From Modicisalibacter muralis (GTDB lineage: Bacteria; Pseudomonadota; Gammaproteobacteria; Pseudomonadales; Halomonadaceae), in contig NZ_FNGI01000002.1 in the NCBI RefSeq assembly GCF_900102945.1, forward strand, positions 62,001 to 126,000: a DNA stretch of 64,000 bases. Direction: 5' to 3'. The position numbers and the translations under genes were made by a program. The notes below the pieces were generated by a model. It saw nothing but the letters and a program-made list of their open reading frames with translations, ran no database searches and was not told the origin of the DNA. Positions within the stretch are counted from its first letter, which is position 1, and every line of letters starts with the position of its first letter. Below are positions 6,966 through 17,455 of the stretch, piece by piece.

Positions 6966-9566
6966 TCAGTCGATGATGATCTCAATGGGTGACAGGGTCA
7001 GCCCGGGACGTGGTCGGTAGTATAAGGTACCGCTCAGGCGGCTTAGCGATTCGTCCTCACGGCCCTCGTGGTAGATGCGCCGATACACCGGGCCATTGGC
7101 ATGCTGGCCGCCGATATCCAGCTCCAGCTCCTTTTCGGTGATCACCACGTCACGAGCTTCGTCACCAAACCAGCCGGCGCTCCAATGCGCCTTCGCCTGG
7201 AAGGTGAACATGCCGGGGAACGGCGGCGTGGCGCCGGGGAACTCGACCAGCAGCCACACCGACTGGTAGCGGGTGTTCAGGGCATGGTTCCAGGTGTCAC
7301 GACGCTCCAGGCGTAGGCGCGGCGCATAGATCAGGTGGAACAGCTTATCGAGCTCCTTCTGGAGGTCGCCGGCCCAGGCAGCGGGATTGTTGCCGAAGCG
7401 GGTATTGCGCAGCCACTGTTGCAGGGGCGTCTCGCGGGTGAATTGCAGGCTGATCGCGCCGCCCACCACCAGCAACACCAGAGAGAGCATCAGCCCCGGC
7501 GTGCCGGCGCGGCTGGCCAGTGCCGCGGCCTGGGCGGCCTCTCTCATGGCCAGGGCGGCGCGGGCTTGGCGGTAGAGCCAGAAAGCGCGCGCCGCGAGCG
7601 CGGCTTGCCCGGCGCTGGCGGCACTCATGCCGGCCTGGATGGCGGCGGAATCGCCATCGCCCTTGGCCAGGCTATCCAGAGCCTGCTTGCCGAAGTAAAT
7701 AGTATCGAAGGCGGTGGCCGCGCCGAGCGCGAAATTCGTGGCCTGTCCAGCTATCAGGAAAAAGCCATAACGGCTTTTCCACATTTTCGACATGCCCTCG
7801 GTCATTTGAATCTTTTCGGCGTTCAGTTCCAGCATCTGCTGGCTAATCGCGCCGACCACGCTAGCGGTGCCCAATAGGCTGGAGAAAAACGATGTGCCCG
7901 TTTTCACTGACCAGCCTTTTTCGTCGATATTCTCGTCGGCCTTCACCAATATCCCAATGTTTACTCCCAGTATTAGGATTTTCAATCCAGCACTGTCCAG
8001 GGCGTCGACGTACGGATTGCCTCGCGCCGGGGCGGCATCGTTGGCAGCCAGGCGCAATGTCATAATGCGCTTGCCCTCCAGCTCGGGCAGCAGGTCCGGG
8101 CGCAACTGGCTCAGTGAGGGCGGTGCGCCGGCGGCACGAGCGGCGGGTTCGTTGAGCCAGTCAAGCATTTGCCGGGCCGGTACCGCCTCGGCGCTCAAGC
8201 GTTGCCCGCCGCGAGCCAGCGCGGCGGCGAAGTAGCCGGCCACTAACGTATTGTGGACCGACGTTGCCCCGTGCTGCTTGAGCAAGGGGCCGACCACCGG
8301 GCCGAGGGCGATGAATAGCCCTTCGCGAAACGCGACGACGCCCTGGCCGAGATTGGCCGAGAGCTGGTTGAGGCTGTTGGCCCAGCCCTGCCAGTCGCTT
8401 TCCATTGCGAGATCGCCCGCTATCAGCATTCGCGACACATCGGAAGGCGTTAGCTGCTGACCGCTACTTAGCACCACGGTCCATAGCGAATGCCAGGTCG
8501 TGTCGCTCTGCGGGCCTTGTTCGGGGTTCATCAGCCGTTCGACGAGTGCCACGCCCTGCTGGCTCTGGGTGGGGCCGAGCAAGGTAGCGGTCCACAAGGT
8601 TTCCATGGCGTCGTGATGCTCGGCCAGCGCTGGATCGAAATGCGCCTGGGCCGCCGCCAGGCTGGCAACGTCGCCTTGAGTCCATAGCGTTTCCATCCAA
8701 CGCTGCCAATCGGCAACGAGCCCAGCGAGGCGTGATTGCAGCTCCGCGATGTCGGCGTCGTAACGTTTGGCGGCTTCCTCGATTCGCGAGTAATCCGCCA
8801 GGCTGGGTATTTCCGCCCAGAATTCGCGATTCTGTTTGGCCAGCGCCATGATGTGTTGGGCCAGAATGCGCTCCTCGCCCTCCTTGGCGAACCAGTCTTC
8901 GCGTTGGGCCAACCCGCGCCGGTAGAGATAGGCCAGCTCGATGACCACGCCCCAGGGATCGTCGACGACCGCCACGGCCTGGATTTCCGCCTGGGTCAGT
9001 TGCGGCATCAGCGCTTCCCAGCGCGGCAGGTCGCCGTGGGGCTCGCTGCTCCAGGCGAAGGTGGCATTGTCCGCTCCGACCAGTTCCGGTACCTGCGTGG
9101 CCCATTCCAGGGGACCACTGGCCGGGCCCTGCCCGGGAGTGATGGGCCGCATCAGCGCATCGCGTTGGCTGGCGTTGCCTTGCAACTCAGCGTAGTGCGC
9201 GTCGCTCCAGCGCACTGGCGACCAGGCCAGCATCGCCGTTTCTCCAGCAGGGAGAAACAGATACGGGCCGCCGCCGGGCATTACGACCGGGCCGCCGCGT
9301 GAGGTTTCCTCGAGCGCGCCCTGGGATACCTGATATTCGACGAGGCGCTGTTGGGCGCCTAGCCACACATAACACCAGCCATCGCGCAGGGGGCGTGCGA
9401 CATAGGCCAGGGCTTGTTCGTCTTGTGCCGCCGACTCGCTGATACACCGGCCACTGAGTTCGGGCAGTGGCAATCCCGCCAGAAACTCGCTGGCCGCTTC
9501 TTCGCAGCCAATGGCGTAGCGCACCGGGATAATCGCGGCCAGCAATGGACATTGCACGGGGCTCAT
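6966..9566 (-). CDS. VasX-like T6SS effector, putative pore-forming toxin
   Basis: An 866-residue protein. The N-terminus (CPLLAAIIPVRYAIG, then the PLRDGWCYVW strand) matches the conserved N-terminal region of VasX/BTH_I2691-type type VI effectors. A long helical middle follows (about 190-480), then several hydrophobic segments between about 535 and 710, including one around LMLSLVLLVVGGAISLQF, and a beta-rich C-terminal part. VasX of Vibrio cholerae permeabilises membranes, so the target is probably the inner membrane of rival cells. The ATG overlaps the stop of the DUF4123 chaperone as ATGA, tying it to VgrG loading. No signal peptide is present, as expected for VgrG delivery. Confidence 0.8.
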   Translation of the reverse strand: MSPVQCPLLAAIIPVRYAIGCEEAASEFLAGLPLPELSGRCISESAAQDEQALAYVARPLRDGWCYVWLGAQQRLVEYQVSQGALEETSRGGPVVMPGGGPYLFLPAGETAMLAWSPVRWSDAHYAELQGNASQRDALMRPITPGQGPASGPLEWATQVPELVGADNATFAWSSEPHGDLPRWEALMPQLTQAEIQAVAVVDDPWGVVIELAYLYRRGLAQREDWFAKEGEERILAQHIMALAKQNREFWAEIPSLADYSRIEEAAKRYDADIAELQSRLAGLVADWQRWMETLWTQGDVASLAAAQAHFDPALAEHHDAMETLWTATLLGPTQSQQGVALVERLMNPEQGPQSDTTWHSLWTVVLSSGQQLTPSDVSRMLIAGDLAMESDWQGWANSLNQLSANLGQGVVAFREGLFIALGPVVGPLLKQHGATSVHNTLVAGYFAAALARGGQRLSAEAVPARQMLDWLNEPAARAAGAPPSLSQLRPDLLPELEGKRIMTLRLAANDAAPARGNPYVDALDSAGLKILILGVNIGILVKADENIDEKGWSVKTGTSFFSSLLGTASVVGAISQQMLELNAEKIQMTEGMSKMWKSRYGFFLIAGQATNFALGAATAFDTIYFGKQALDSLAKGDGDSAAIQAGMSAASAGQAALAARAFWLYRQARAALAMREAAQAAALASRAGTPGLMLSLVLLVVGGAISLQFTRETPLQQWLRNTRFGNNPAAWAGDLQKELDKLFHLIYAPRLRLERRDTWNHALNTRYQSVWLLVEFPGATPPFPGMFTFQAKAHWSAGWFGDEARDVVITEKELELDIGGQHANGPVYRRIYHEGREDESLSRLSGTLYYRPRPGLTLSPIEIIID

Positions 9567-10108
9567 GCGTTCTCCTGAAATGATGGGACCGCCGCTAATG
9601 CGTTCAGTTGGCGCTCGTCCAAGCGAAAAAGGGTATCGACTTGTTCGTCTAATGCTTCATTGGCATCGGTGTCAATCGGGCTGCACATCGCCTGTCCCGG
9701 CAACTGGAACGTCGTCGTGCCCCGCCAGAAGCCCGAAGGAAGTGCATGGAGTTCAAACCCACGAGCAATAACCCGGGCATCGGCGAAACGTAGCCAGACG
9801 CGGCGGTTCGAGGGGGCGCTCATTAACAGGCGCCGTCGCCAAAGCACGGCAAGCTCATCGATGGCATGAGCGCTCGACAGCCACCAGGCATGACGAAAAG
9901 GCACTTGCCCGGATTGCCAGCGCTCGGCGATTTGGCTGTCTGGCCCCACACTCGCCAGTAACGGTCCCGAAGCGCTCAGTGGTGCATGAGGCGTGCCGGC
10001 GAGGATAGGCACGACTGTGCCAGCCATATTCGGTGCGTAGAGCAATGGCAAGGCATTGGGATTCAAGGCGCCGTCAATAAGAACGTAGTGATGGAGCTCG
10101 GTTGTCAT
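9563..10108 (-). CDS. DUF4123 T6SS effector chaperone (Tap/TEC family)
   Basis: A 181-residue DUF4123 protein. The start region HHYVLIDGALNP followed by PLLYAPNMAGTVVPIL and the FRHAWWLSS segment are typical of the family. Such adaptors bind the N-terminal region of an effector and load it on the VgrG tip. Here the gene sits exactly between vgrG and the VasX-like gene, with ATGA overlaps on both sides, so its client is almost certainly that effector. The start used (10108) is the coupled ATG; an earlier in-frame codon would lie inside vgrG. Confidence 0.85.
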   Translation of the reverse strand: MTTELHHYVLIDGALNPNALPLLYAPNMAGTVVPILAGTPHAPLSASGPLLASVGPDSQIAERWQSGQVPFRHAWWLSSAHAIDELAVLWRRRLLMSAPSNRRVWLRFADARVIARGFELHALPSGFWRGTTTFQLPGQAMCSPIDTDANEALDEQVDTLFRLDERQLNALAAVPSFQENA

Positions 10109-12279
10109 CGTCCCGGCTCCGTCCCATTCGGCTTGGCCGCTTCGCAAAGCTCACAGATGCCTTCGCCCTTGTTAGCCGCCTCGTGCAACACATATTGCTG
10201 CTTGAGTAGCCCTGCCGGGGGTTCCAGCGTCACATCCTCGCTAACTTCGGGAATTACATGCCCCGGCAATAGCGGTTCCTGCGCACTCTGACCACTCCCC
10301 GAACCGGGGCTGCCGCCGGCATTGAGTTTGACGCTGGGGCCGGCCATTGCCACGCCGCTGCCGTTGACGGTGAGAAAGCTGCCACCGGCGTCGAGGGTCA
10401 TGCCCTGCCCGGCCTCGAGCACGACCTGCTGGCCGGCCTTGATGTGCAGTTCGCGCCCGGACTCGCTGAGCCAGGCCTGGCCGGCCTTGAGGTGCAAACT
10501 GCCATCGACGGTCAGGCTCTGGCTGGCGTCGACCTTCTCGCGGCGCTCGCCGTGGATCGTGAGGTGCTCGTCGCGGTCGAGCTCGCTGATCCGGTCGCGC
10601 TGGATCGCCAGGTGGCTGTCGCGGCGGATTTCCTCGGTGCGGTCGTTGCCGGTCAGCAGTTCCAGGTCCTTCTGGGCGTGCAGCCAGATCTGTTCGCGGT
10701 CGTGCTGGTCTTCGAAGCGCAGTTCGTTGAAGCCCTCGCCCTGGTGGGTCTGGGTACGAATCACGGTGCGCGTCTTGTGCTCGGGGAGTGCATACGGCGG
10801 GGTATTCACCGCGTGATAGGTGCGCCCGGTGATCAGCGGCTGGTCGGGGTCGCCTTCGAGGAAACTGACGATCACTTCGTGGCCGATGCGCGGGATCGCC
10901 ATCGCGCCATAGCCGCCACCCGCCCAGCCTTGGGATACCCGCAGCCAGGCGCTACTGGTGTCATCGCCTTGGGCATAGCGATCCCACGGAAACCGCACCT
11001 TGACCCGGCCGTGTTCGTCGCAGTGGATCTCCTCGCCCTCGGGGCCGACCACCATGGCGACCTGCGGACCGTCGACGCGGGGGTGCGGATTGGGCTCGGG
11101 GCGCCAGGCCTGGTCGGCGGGGATCAGCGTCAGTGTATTGGCGTAGCGGGTCATGGCTTCTAAGCCTGCCTGCCCCTGCAGGCTATCGCCCACGGCGTCT
11201 TCTTCCAGCGCCTGGGGCTGTTGGCCGTCGTGCACCACCGTGACGAGCTGCCAGTCGCGATTGAGCGCGGCGTTGTCGTGCCCGGTGAGGGTGAATCGCG
11301 CCCCGGGCAGCAGCTCGGGCAGGTCGCTTTGGGCCGCCACGCTCAGCGCATTGGCGCGCAGATGCTCCAGGCGGGCTTGGGTAAACGCCCGGCCCGAGGC
11401 ATCGGCCTTGTAGCGCCCGGGGTAGTCGTAGTGTTCATAATGGTGGGGAGAGCCGACCGGTTGGGCGTGTGCCTCCGGCCCGTCGGCCCGGGGTTGATGG
11501 ATGGCTTCGTGTAGCTGGGAATAGGCGGGCTGCTTGAACGAATAGTCCTTGAGCGTCACCGACGCGGGACCCACCCGCGCGGTCTGGCGCAGGCGGCGGA
11601 TATGCCGCTTGGGAGCCGTGCCTCCGGCGCGGCCGTGATAGGGCCTGGCGCCGAGGCTGGCAAAGGCCCGCGGGTCGTCGGCGAACACCAGGCGCGGAGC
11701 GTTCGTGTCGTTCTCGGCATCCGATGAACTGCCCTCTGCGGTTTCACCCGCAGGCGCGATGCGCTCGTAAAAGTAGCACCAGCCTTCCTCGGCGGCGAGG
11801 CGCTCGATAAAGGCCAGATCCGTCTCGCGGTACTGCACGCAGTACTCGCGCTCGGCCGGCTCACGGCTGAGCGCAAAGGCCACCTCGCGGATGCCGCGCT
11901 CGGCGAGCAGGGTATTGATGATGGTCTGCGGCGAGACGCGCTGGAAGATGCGTGAGTTGTGCCTGAGCGACAACCGCCACAGCGCCGGGCGCACGATAAT
12001 CGAGTAATGCGTGCGGCGATGGCCGCGATCGCCCTGGGCGAACTCGGCGACGATGCCGTGAAAGCGGCGCAGCGCCACGCCGTCCTGCCACACCGTCAGG
12101 CCCACCTCGCGGTCGAGCCAGTCGCCCGGCGACAGGTCATGGCGACGGCTGGCGAAGGCCACGCGCAGCTTGAACGGCGCCGACAGGCTCTCCGTGCCCT
12201 CGAAGTCGACCACCGCCAGGTCGGCCGCGTCATCGTTGGCGGGCGTTAGCGTGAACTGCAGACCGGTCGAGCGGGCCAT
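10105..12279 (-). CDS. tssI: Type VI secretion tip protein VgrG
   Basis: A 724-residue VgrG. The gp27-like N-terminal part (FKLRVAFASR, HGIVAEFAQG) leads into the EEGWCYFYE region, then the gp5/OB part with VKVRFPWDR and WLRVSQGWAGGGYGAM...IPRIGHEVIVSFLEGDPDQP, and a repetitive DUF2345-like beta needle with many LTV/LKAG steps. The tail continues about 60 residues past the needle, ends in a small CELC cysteine pair and has no toxin domain, so cargo is bound rather than fused. AAGGAA lies six bases before the ATG at 12279. It heads the operon; no structural T6SS genes are in the window, making this an orphan VgrG cargo island. Confidence 0.95.
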   Translation of the reverse strand: MARSTGLQFTLTPANDDAADLAVVDFEGTESLSAPFKLRVAFASRRHDLSPGDWLDREVGLTVWQDGVALRRFHGIVAEFAQGDRGHRRTHYSIIVRPALWRLSLRHNSRIFQRVSPQTIINTLLAERGIREVAFALSREPAEREYCVQYRETDLAFIERLAAEEGWCYFYERIAPAGETAEGSSSDAENDTNAPRLVFADDPRAFASLGARPYHGRAGGTAPKRHIRRLRQTARVGPASVTLKDYSFKQPAYSQLHEAIHQPRADGPEAHAQPVGSPHHYEHYDYPGRYKADASGRAFTQARLEHLRANALSVAAQSDLPELLPGARFTLTGHDNAALNRDWQLVTVVHDGQQPQALEEDAVGDSLQGQAGLEAMTRYANTLTLIPADQAWRPEPNPHPRVDGPQVAMVVGPEGEEIHCDEHGRVKVRFPWDRYAQGDDTSSAWLRVSQGWAGGGYGAMAIPRIGHEVIVSFLEGDPDQPLITGRTYHAVNTPPYALPEHKTRTVIRTQTHQGEGFNELRFEDQHDREQIWLHAQKDLELLTGNDRTEEIRRDSHLAIQRDRISELDRDEHLTIHGERREKVDASQSLTVDGSLHLKAGQAWLSESGRELHIKAGQQVVLEAGQGMTLDAGGSFLTVNGSGVAMAGPSVKLNAGGSPGSGSGQSAQEPLLPGHVIPEVSEDVTLEPPAGLLKQQYVLHEAANKGEGICELCEAAKPNGTEPGR

Positions 12280-12451
12280 GAGCGTTCCTTGGGGATGGGC
12301 AAACAAGGGACGCTACGTGAACCGCGTCGGGGTGGAAATAGCCAATCGATTAAAGTTGTGTAGGAAATATCTTACAAAGTGGATAGTGCTCGTTAGGACG
12401 CGAAGAACCTAAATGTTTCCCACCATCGGCCGATAGCAAGTAAGCGACATA

Positions 12452-13090
12452 GTGACCCGTCGCTCCCCTGCCGACCTGGAGAAATACGTGAGAGCAGCGA
12501 TCGTTTTGGTGGTGCTGGCGACACTGGCACTGGCCGCACTCGGTATCGTGGCTAGTGACCTTGGCTGGCCGCTACCGGTTGCCATGCTGGTACCGCTGAG
12601 CCTTTATGCGCTGGCACTGGTTATCGCCATGGGGCTGCTGATTCTGCTGATCGTGCTGGTGGCCAACCAAGGCGCCCAACAACGTGCCTTGCTGGCGAGT
12701 CTCGATGCCCAGCGGCGCGAACAGCGCGGCATGGAAGTCGCGCAATTGATGGAGCGCTTCGTGCATCAGGCCGAGCGACTGCTCGACAAGGACAGCCTCG
12801 ATCCTAACAAGCGCAGCGTGCAGCGCTGCCTGGCGATCGATGCGCTGCGCGGCAATACTGGGCGCGGCGATCCCAATTACCAGCGTCTTGGGCAATTGTT
12901 CGAATGGCTGGCGGTTGAAGCCGACGACGCCAAGGGCGACGACCCACGCCTGCGGCTGATCGAGCCCGTACTGCGCCAATACGCGGAAATCGCCGATCAG
13001 TTATGCCGCGTCGGCGAGGCGGATGAGGAGCGGTTGAAAGCCTTCCTGCGCTATCAACCGCAACCAAGGGTTCACACAGACGACGCTTAG
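12452..13090 (+). CDS. Small inner-membrane protein of unknown function
   Basis: A 212-residue protein with two membrane helices (about 13-34 and 44-71) and a soluble, charged helical C-terminal domain (about 72-205) that would be cytosolic. No family is recognised. The frame opens with GTG at 12452; a second GTG at 12488 has a better ribosome site (GGAGA six to seven bases before it), so the true protein may be 12 residues shorter. The 3' end overlaps the convergent RidA gene by four bases, the stops being TAG and TAA on opposite strands. Divergent from vgrG, with 172 bases between. Confidence 0.6.
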   Translation: MTRRSPADLEKYVRAAIVLVVLATLALAALGIVASDLGWPLPVAMLVPLSLYALALVIAMGLLILLIVLVANQGAQQRALLASLDAQRREQRGMEVAQLMERFVHQAERLLDKDSLDPNKRSVQRCLAIDALRGNTGRGDPNYQRLGQLFEWLAVEADDAKGDDPRLRLIEPVLRQYAEIADQLCRVGEADEERLKAFLRYQPQPRVHTDDA

Positions 13091-13449
13091 CGCCCTTTTA
13101 CCGCTGCGGTGACGGTAACTTCCACTTTCAACTCATCGGCGGGCATCGGCGCGATGATACAGGTCCGCGCCGGCGCGTGGCCCTGCGGCACCCAGGCATC
13201 CCACACCGCATTCATGGCGGCGAAATCCTCGCCGTTCTTCAGGTAGATGGTCGCCGAAAGCAGGTGCTCGCGATCGGAGCCGATCTCTTCGAGCAGGCCA
13301 TCGACACGGGCCAGCGTGCTGTGGGTCTGTTCGGTGATATCGCCCTGGCGGGCCTCGGGGCCGGCCACTTGGCCACACAGGTAGGCTGCACCGTTATGAA
13401 TGACGGCGCGGCTCATGCGGGCCTGGGTGTCGTGACGTTGAATGGTCAT
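13087..13449 (-). CDS. RidA family protein (YjgF/YER057c/UK114)
   Basis: A 120-residue RidA-type protein. RidA deaminates reactive enamine/imine intermediates released by PLP enzymes. The sequence shows the usual order: N-terminal strand with AAYLCGQV, the helix around [15 protein letters not shown], the NAVWDAW segment and the PARTCI motif containing the arginine that binds the substrate carboxylate. It belongs to the subgroup with short VEVTVTA end rather than the archetypal YjgF. The ATG at 13449 has GAGGAA upstream. The Usp gene lies 23 bases upstream on the same strand, so cotranscription is likely. Confidence 0.85.
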   Translation of the reverse strand: MTIQRHDTQARMSRAVIHNGAAYLCGQVAGPEARQGDITEQTHSTLARVDGLLEEIGSDREHLLSATIYLKNGEDFAAMNAVWDAWVPQGHAPARTCIIAPMPADELKVEVTVTAAVKGR

Positions 13450-13472
13450 GCGGTTCCTCAATGGTATGGGGG

Positions 13473-14327
13473 TTAACGCAACAATAATAATGGAATGTCG
13501 GCGCTACGCAGCATGGCAGTGGTAGTACTGCCAACCAGCAGGCGACGAATCCTCGAGTGACCGTAGGCGCCCATCACCAACAGGTCGATGGCATGCTCCC
13601 GGCAGTAGTCATGCAGCGTGGTTTCGACGTCGCCGTTGCGTACCGCCCCGTGTGCCTCGAAACCGGCATTGTTGAGGGTATCCACGGCCCAGTCGCTTTG
13701 GCTTCGAAGATCGGCAACGTCGGCGCCGACCATCACCACATGACAGGCGATACGCTCGAACAACGGGCTCGCGGCTAGCGTTTCGATAGCCTTGCGCATG
13801 GTCTTGCTGCCGTCGAAAGCGATCGCCACCCGCTCGGGAGCACTAAACGTTTCCGGTACCATCAGTATCGGCCGGTGCAAGGCGCGCGCCACTCGCTCGA
13901 GATTGGAGCCGAGATGCTCGCTGGCCAGGTGCGCCGACTCGCCACGCTTGCCGAGCACCAGCAAGCGCGTTTCGCTCTCGAGCTCGGATAGCGTTTCGAC
14001 CAGCTCACCGTTGCGCTGGCGAACATGCGGCTCCGCGATGCCATCGCCGATGGCGCGCTCGCGCGCCGCTTCGAGCATCACCCGCCCCTGCTCCTGGGCG
14101 AGCTTGGCGCGACGCTCGTCGAGCATCGCCAGTTCTTCGAGTAGATGCTCGCGGCTGCCCAGGCCAATGTTGCCCGAAAGATTGCCTTCGTCCGGCGGCG
14201 GATGATTGTCGAGCACATGCAGGAAAGTCAACGGTGCATCGAGCCGCTGGCTGATCCATGCGGCATAATCACAGACCGCCATGGCATGGCCGGAGCCATC
14301 GATACAGGCCATTACGTGGTCGCTCAT
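13473..14327 (-). CDS. Universal stress protein, tandem UspA domains
   Basis: A 284-residue protein made of two UspA domains. Each half keeps an ATP-type motif: GKRGES...GSNLERV near 128-150 and [16 protein letters not shown] near 255-270 (G-x2-G-x9-G-S/T). It is probably an ATP-binding cytosolic stress protein. The next gene on the same strand upstream is a SulP transporter 87 bases away; UspA genes are frequent partners of SulP anion transporters, which suggests a regulatory or signalling link. Confidence 0.9.
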   Translation of the reverse strand: MSDHVMACIDGSGHAMAVCDYAAWISQRLDAPLTFLHVLDNHPPPDEGNLSGNIGLGSREHLLEELAMLDERRAKLAQEQGRVMLEAARERAIGDGIAEPHVRQRNGELVETLSELESETRLLVLGKRGESAHLASEHLGSNLERVARALHRPILMVPETFSAPERVAIAFDGSKTMRKAIETLAASPLFERIACHVVMVGADVADLRSQSDWAVDTLNNAGFEAHGAVRNGDVETTLHDYCREHAIDLLVMGAYGHSRIRRLLVGSTTTAMLRSADIPLLLLR

Positions 14328-14414
14328 GTCGGCATCCTTTTGTTGGCGCTTTTCAACGTTCTAACTCATAGCGGCGCTCATGAGAATAGCACCGGTGGGC
14401 AACTCGCATGACGT

Positions 14415-15908
14415 TCAGTGGCCGCCGCCCATCAGTTTTTCGATAGCATCGGGCTTATCGTGGATGGCGAAGCGATCGACGATGGTCGCGCTAGCCTCGT
14501 TCAGTCCGATAATCTCGACCTCAGTGCCCTCGCGGCGGAACTTGATCACCACCTTGTCCAGCGCGCCGACGGCGGTGATATCCCAAAAATGCGCGCGTGA
14601 CAGGTCGATGCGAACTCGCTCGACGGTCTCCTTGAAATCGAAGGCGTCGGTGAAACGCTCCGCCGAGGTGAAGAACACCTGCCCCACAATCCGGTATTCA
14701 CGGGTGCGGCCGTCGACGCTCATCTCGCTGTCGATATGGAGTATTCGACCAACCTTATTGGCAAAGAACAACGACGACAGCAGAACGCCGACGAACACGC
14801 CAATCGCCAGGTTATGTGTCGCGACCACGACCGCCACGGTAGCGACCATGACGATATTACTACTCAGCGGGTGCCTGTTGAGATCGCGCAGCGACTCCCA
14901 ACTGAAGGTGCCGATGGAAACCATGATCATCACCGCGACCAGCGCGGCCATGGGAATTTGCGATACCCAATCGCTCAGAAATACCACCATCAACAGCAAT
15001 ACCACCCCGGCGGTCAGTGTCGAAAGCCGGGTACGCCCACCGGATTTCACGTTGATCACCGACTGGCCGATCATCGCGCAACCGGCCATGCCGCCGAACA
15101 GGCCGGCACCGATATTGGCGATGCCCTGCCCCCGGCATTCACGATTCTTGTCGCTGGGCGTGTCGGTCAGCTCATCGACGATGGTCGCGGTCATCATCGA
15201 TTCCAGCAAGCCGACTACGCTTAGCATCAACGCGTAAGGGAAGATGATCGACAACGTTTCCAGCGTCAGCGGCACATCCGGCCATAGGAATATCGGCAGC
15301 GTATCGGGCAATTCGCCCATGTCGCCGACGGTGCGGATATCCATGCCCGAGACCAGGTAGACGATGGTCAACACGACAATGCATATCAGCGGCGACGGCA
15401 CCGCCCTGCCGACTCTGGGCAGCAGCGGAAACAGGTAGATGATGGCGAGGCCGGCGGCGGTCATCGCATAGACATGCCAGGTAACATTGGTCAACTCAGG
15501 CAACTGCGCCATGAAGATCAAGATCGCCAGCGCATTGACGAAGCCGGTGACCACCGAGCGCGAGACGAAGCGCATCAGTTCGCCCAAACGCAGGTAGCCG
15601 GCGACGATCTGCAACACGCCGGTCAGCAGCGTGGCGGCGAGCAGGTATTCGAGGCCGTGATCGCGAACCAATGTGACCATCAGCAGCGCCATGGCGCCGG
15701 TGGCTGCCGAGATCATCCCCGGCCGCCCTCCTGCAAAGGCGATCACCACGGCGATACAGAAAGAGGCATAGAGGCCAACCTTGGGGTCGACCCCGGCAAT
15801 GATCGAGAACGCGATCGCCTCGGGGATCAACGCCAGGGCGACCACGATGCCGGCCAGTGAATCGTTCTTGATATTGGAAAACCAACTTTGTCGGATGGAT
15901 CGAATCAT
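14415..15908 (-). CDS. SulP family anion transporter with STAS domain
   Basis: A 497-residue SulP permease. About ten to twelve hydrophobic segments fill residues 20-400, including the [18 protein letters not shown] motif of the family and the [23 protein letters not shown] region. A STAS domain follows at about 415-490 ([16 protein letters not shown]). Such proteins carry sulfate or bicarbonate with sodium; the size resembles BicA-type bicarbonate carriers, but the substrate cannot be read from sequence. I start at 15908, which gives the normal N-terminus [15 protein letters not shown] and a GGAA site; earlier in-frame codons extend into non-coding sequence. Confidence 0.9.
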   Translation of the reverse strand: MIRSIRQSWFSNIKNDSLAGIVVALALIPEAIAFSIIAGVDPKVGLYASFCIAVVIAFAGGRPGMISAATGAMALLMVTLVRDHGLEYLLAATLLTGVLQIVAGYLRLGELMRFVSRSVVTGFVNALAILIFMAQLPELTNVTWHVYAMTAAGLAIIYLFPLLPRVGRAVPSPLICIVVLTIVYLVSGMDIRTVGDMGELPDTLPIFLWPDVPLTLETLSIIFPYALMLSVVGLLESMMTATIVDELTDTPSDKNRECRGQGIANIGAGLFGGMAGCAMIGQSVINVKSGGRTRLSTLTAGVVLLLMVVFLSDWVSQIPMAALVAVMIMVSIGTFSWESLRDLNRHPLSSNIVMVATVAVVVATHNLAIGVFVGVLLSSLFFANKVGRILHIDSEMSVDGRTREYRIVGQVFFTSAERFTDAFDFKETVERVRIDLSRAHFWDITAVGALDKVVIKFRREGTEVEIIGLNEASATIVDRFAIHDKPDAIEKLMGGGH

Positions 15909-16247
15909 TCTCGGTTCCACTGCATTGCCGCACGCCCACGGTGATCTGCCCATCGAGCGGCGAGACGCCTCGATGCATATTATCCGTGACGAACGGCGGG
16001 ATTGTAGAGCGCAGGCCACGGCCATGACCGGTGGTTACATGGCCGTGACGCTGCTGGATTACGGCAAAAATCGGAATCAACGATACGGTGACGATGAGCG
16101 ACAGGACGGGCTCATGACACCGGCGCGCGAACACGCAGGAGATTAGAAGGATCGAGCCCTAGGGCGGACTGCAGGCAGTCATGGTCACAGGCATGGGGCG
16201 TGATTCGGTCCGTTTGCGGAGACTGGATTATTCGGAAGCCGCGCATT
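15909..16247. other. 339-base intergenic region upstream of the SulP gene
   Basis: No gene is supported here. It should carry the promoter of the leftward SulP/Usp operon and receive the end of nothing else, since the EamA gene ends at 16248 on the same strand. The one distinct structure is the perfect inverted repeat at 16017-16047. Confidence 0.6.
16017..16047. promoter_or_regulatory. Perfect 10-bp inverted repeat upstream of the SulP gene
   Basis: CACGGCCATG at 16017-16026 pairs exactly with CATGGCCGTG at 16038-16047 across an 11-base spacer. It lies about 110 bases before the SulP start in the leader region. It could be an operator or an RNA hairpin; there is no T-run, so a terminator is less likely. 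Confidence 0.45.
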
Positions 16248-17189
16248 CTAGCAGTTTCGCGCGCCCGGTTCATCTTGGGCGGCATCCCGTCGGGCGGCAC
16301 CCCGTCGGCTGCGCTCGAAATGCAGATCGATCAGCCCCTTGGCCAGCAAGGTACCCAGCACCAGCGCGCCGCCGACAAAGGCCAGCGTCGAGGGGCGCTC
16401 GCCCAGCACCCACCATACCCACAGCGTGCCGGTCACGGTTTCCAGCAACAGCAACAGGCCGACCTCGGCGGCGGGCAGGTACAGCGGCCCGCGCTGAATC
16501 AGGGTAAAGCCCAGCGGCAGCAGCACCAGGCACAGCAGCACCAACCAGCCGGCTTGGCTTGCATCGGGCAACGCAATGCCGCCTGACGGGAGCGAGAACA
16601 GCAGCGCCAGTGTCGCCACAATCAGCCCCGAGAATGCCGGCATCGGGCTCATGTCGACACCCGGACGCGTGCGGCACAGCGTGAAATTGCCGGCCAGCGA
16701 TACCGCCGCCAGCAAGGCAAAGCCATTGCCTACCCAGGAACCGGGCCCGGCATCGTCGAAGACGATCAGCGAAGTGCCGATCAGGCATAGCGCGATGGCT
16801 ATCCAGGTCAGCGGCGGCAAGCGCTCATGCAGGAAAACGCGGGATAGCAAGGCGGCGATCAGCGGCGCACCAGCCAGAATCATCAGCACATTGCCGCCCT
16901 TGGTGTACTGGTTACCGAGCACGAAGCCAAGGATCGAACAAGTGAACAGCAGTGCCACCCCCATGCCGGTGCCACCGCAGCGACGAAATGCCTCGACCGT
17001 GTGGCGACCGTTACGCAGCAACACGATGGCCAGGAAGCCCAGTGCAACGAGCAGCCCGCGCCAAAACAGCACCTGACTGTCAGGCATGCCGATCAGCTTG
17101 ATCAGCAGCGCATCGGGGGAAATGATCAGCGGGCCCGCCGCAGTCATCAACAGGCCCTTCTGACGCAAGGAAAGCGAGGAAAAAGACAA
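16248..17189 (-). CDS. EamA/DMT family transporter
   Basis: A 313-residue drug/metabolite transporter with ten hydrophobic segments in two EamA halves (about 15-145 and 160-290). The second half ends with the family-typical LLLLETVTGTLWVWWVLGE motif. Substrate unknown; such carriers often export metabolites or amino acids. The frame begins with TTG at 17189, preceded by a GAGAG stretch; the ATG at 17147, with AAGGG upstream, would remove 14 residues that still resemble the family N-terminus, so the start is uncertain. The last 20 residues are Arg/Ala-rich and probably cytosolic. Confidence 0.8.
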   Translation of the reverse strand: MSFSSLSLRQKGLLMTAAGPLIISPDALLIKLIGMPDSQVLFWRGLLVALGFLAIVLLRNGRHTVEAFRRCGGTGMGVALLFTCSILGFVLGNQYTKGGNVLMILAGAPLIAALLSRVFLHERLPPLTWIAIALCLIGTSLIVFDDAGPGSWVGNGFALLAAVSLAGNFTLCRTRPGVDMSPMPAFSGLIVATLALLFSLPSGGIALPDASQAGWLVLLCLVLLPLGFTLIQRGPLYLPAAEVGLLLLLETVTGTLWVWWVLGERPSTLAFVGGALVLGTLLAKGLIDLHFERSRRGAARRDAAQDEPGARNC

Positions 17190-17455
17190 GGCTGGCTCTC
17201 TATCGGGCTGTCCGGTCGGTCAATCAGACTGACCGCTTTGCCGCGTCGAGGCAAGTCGCTGCGCTGGCGCGGCAGGGCTATCGCAGCGGGGTATGGAAGG
17301 GAGGCCAGGGGCAGGTCGAAGCAAGGGTCTTTTGCCATGGACGGCAAAAGTAGCGCCCACGGACGGGTTTACAGCGCCCTTGTGAAGACCTGCCGCTGGA
17401 CAGGCCCCGGCAAATGGGCTGCCGGGAGTCATCTGCGATTGCCTGGCTGGTGCGG

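Noticed and set aside
16017-16047. Inverted repeat considered as an intrinsic terminator
   Set aside because: No T-run follows on either strand and it lies upstream of the SulP gene rather than after a gene end, so regulatory use is more likely.
17190-17455. Open frames in the gap between the EamA and slipin genes
   Set aside because: Several overlapping frames exist but none has a start with a ribosome site, a motif or natural composition; treated as intergenic.
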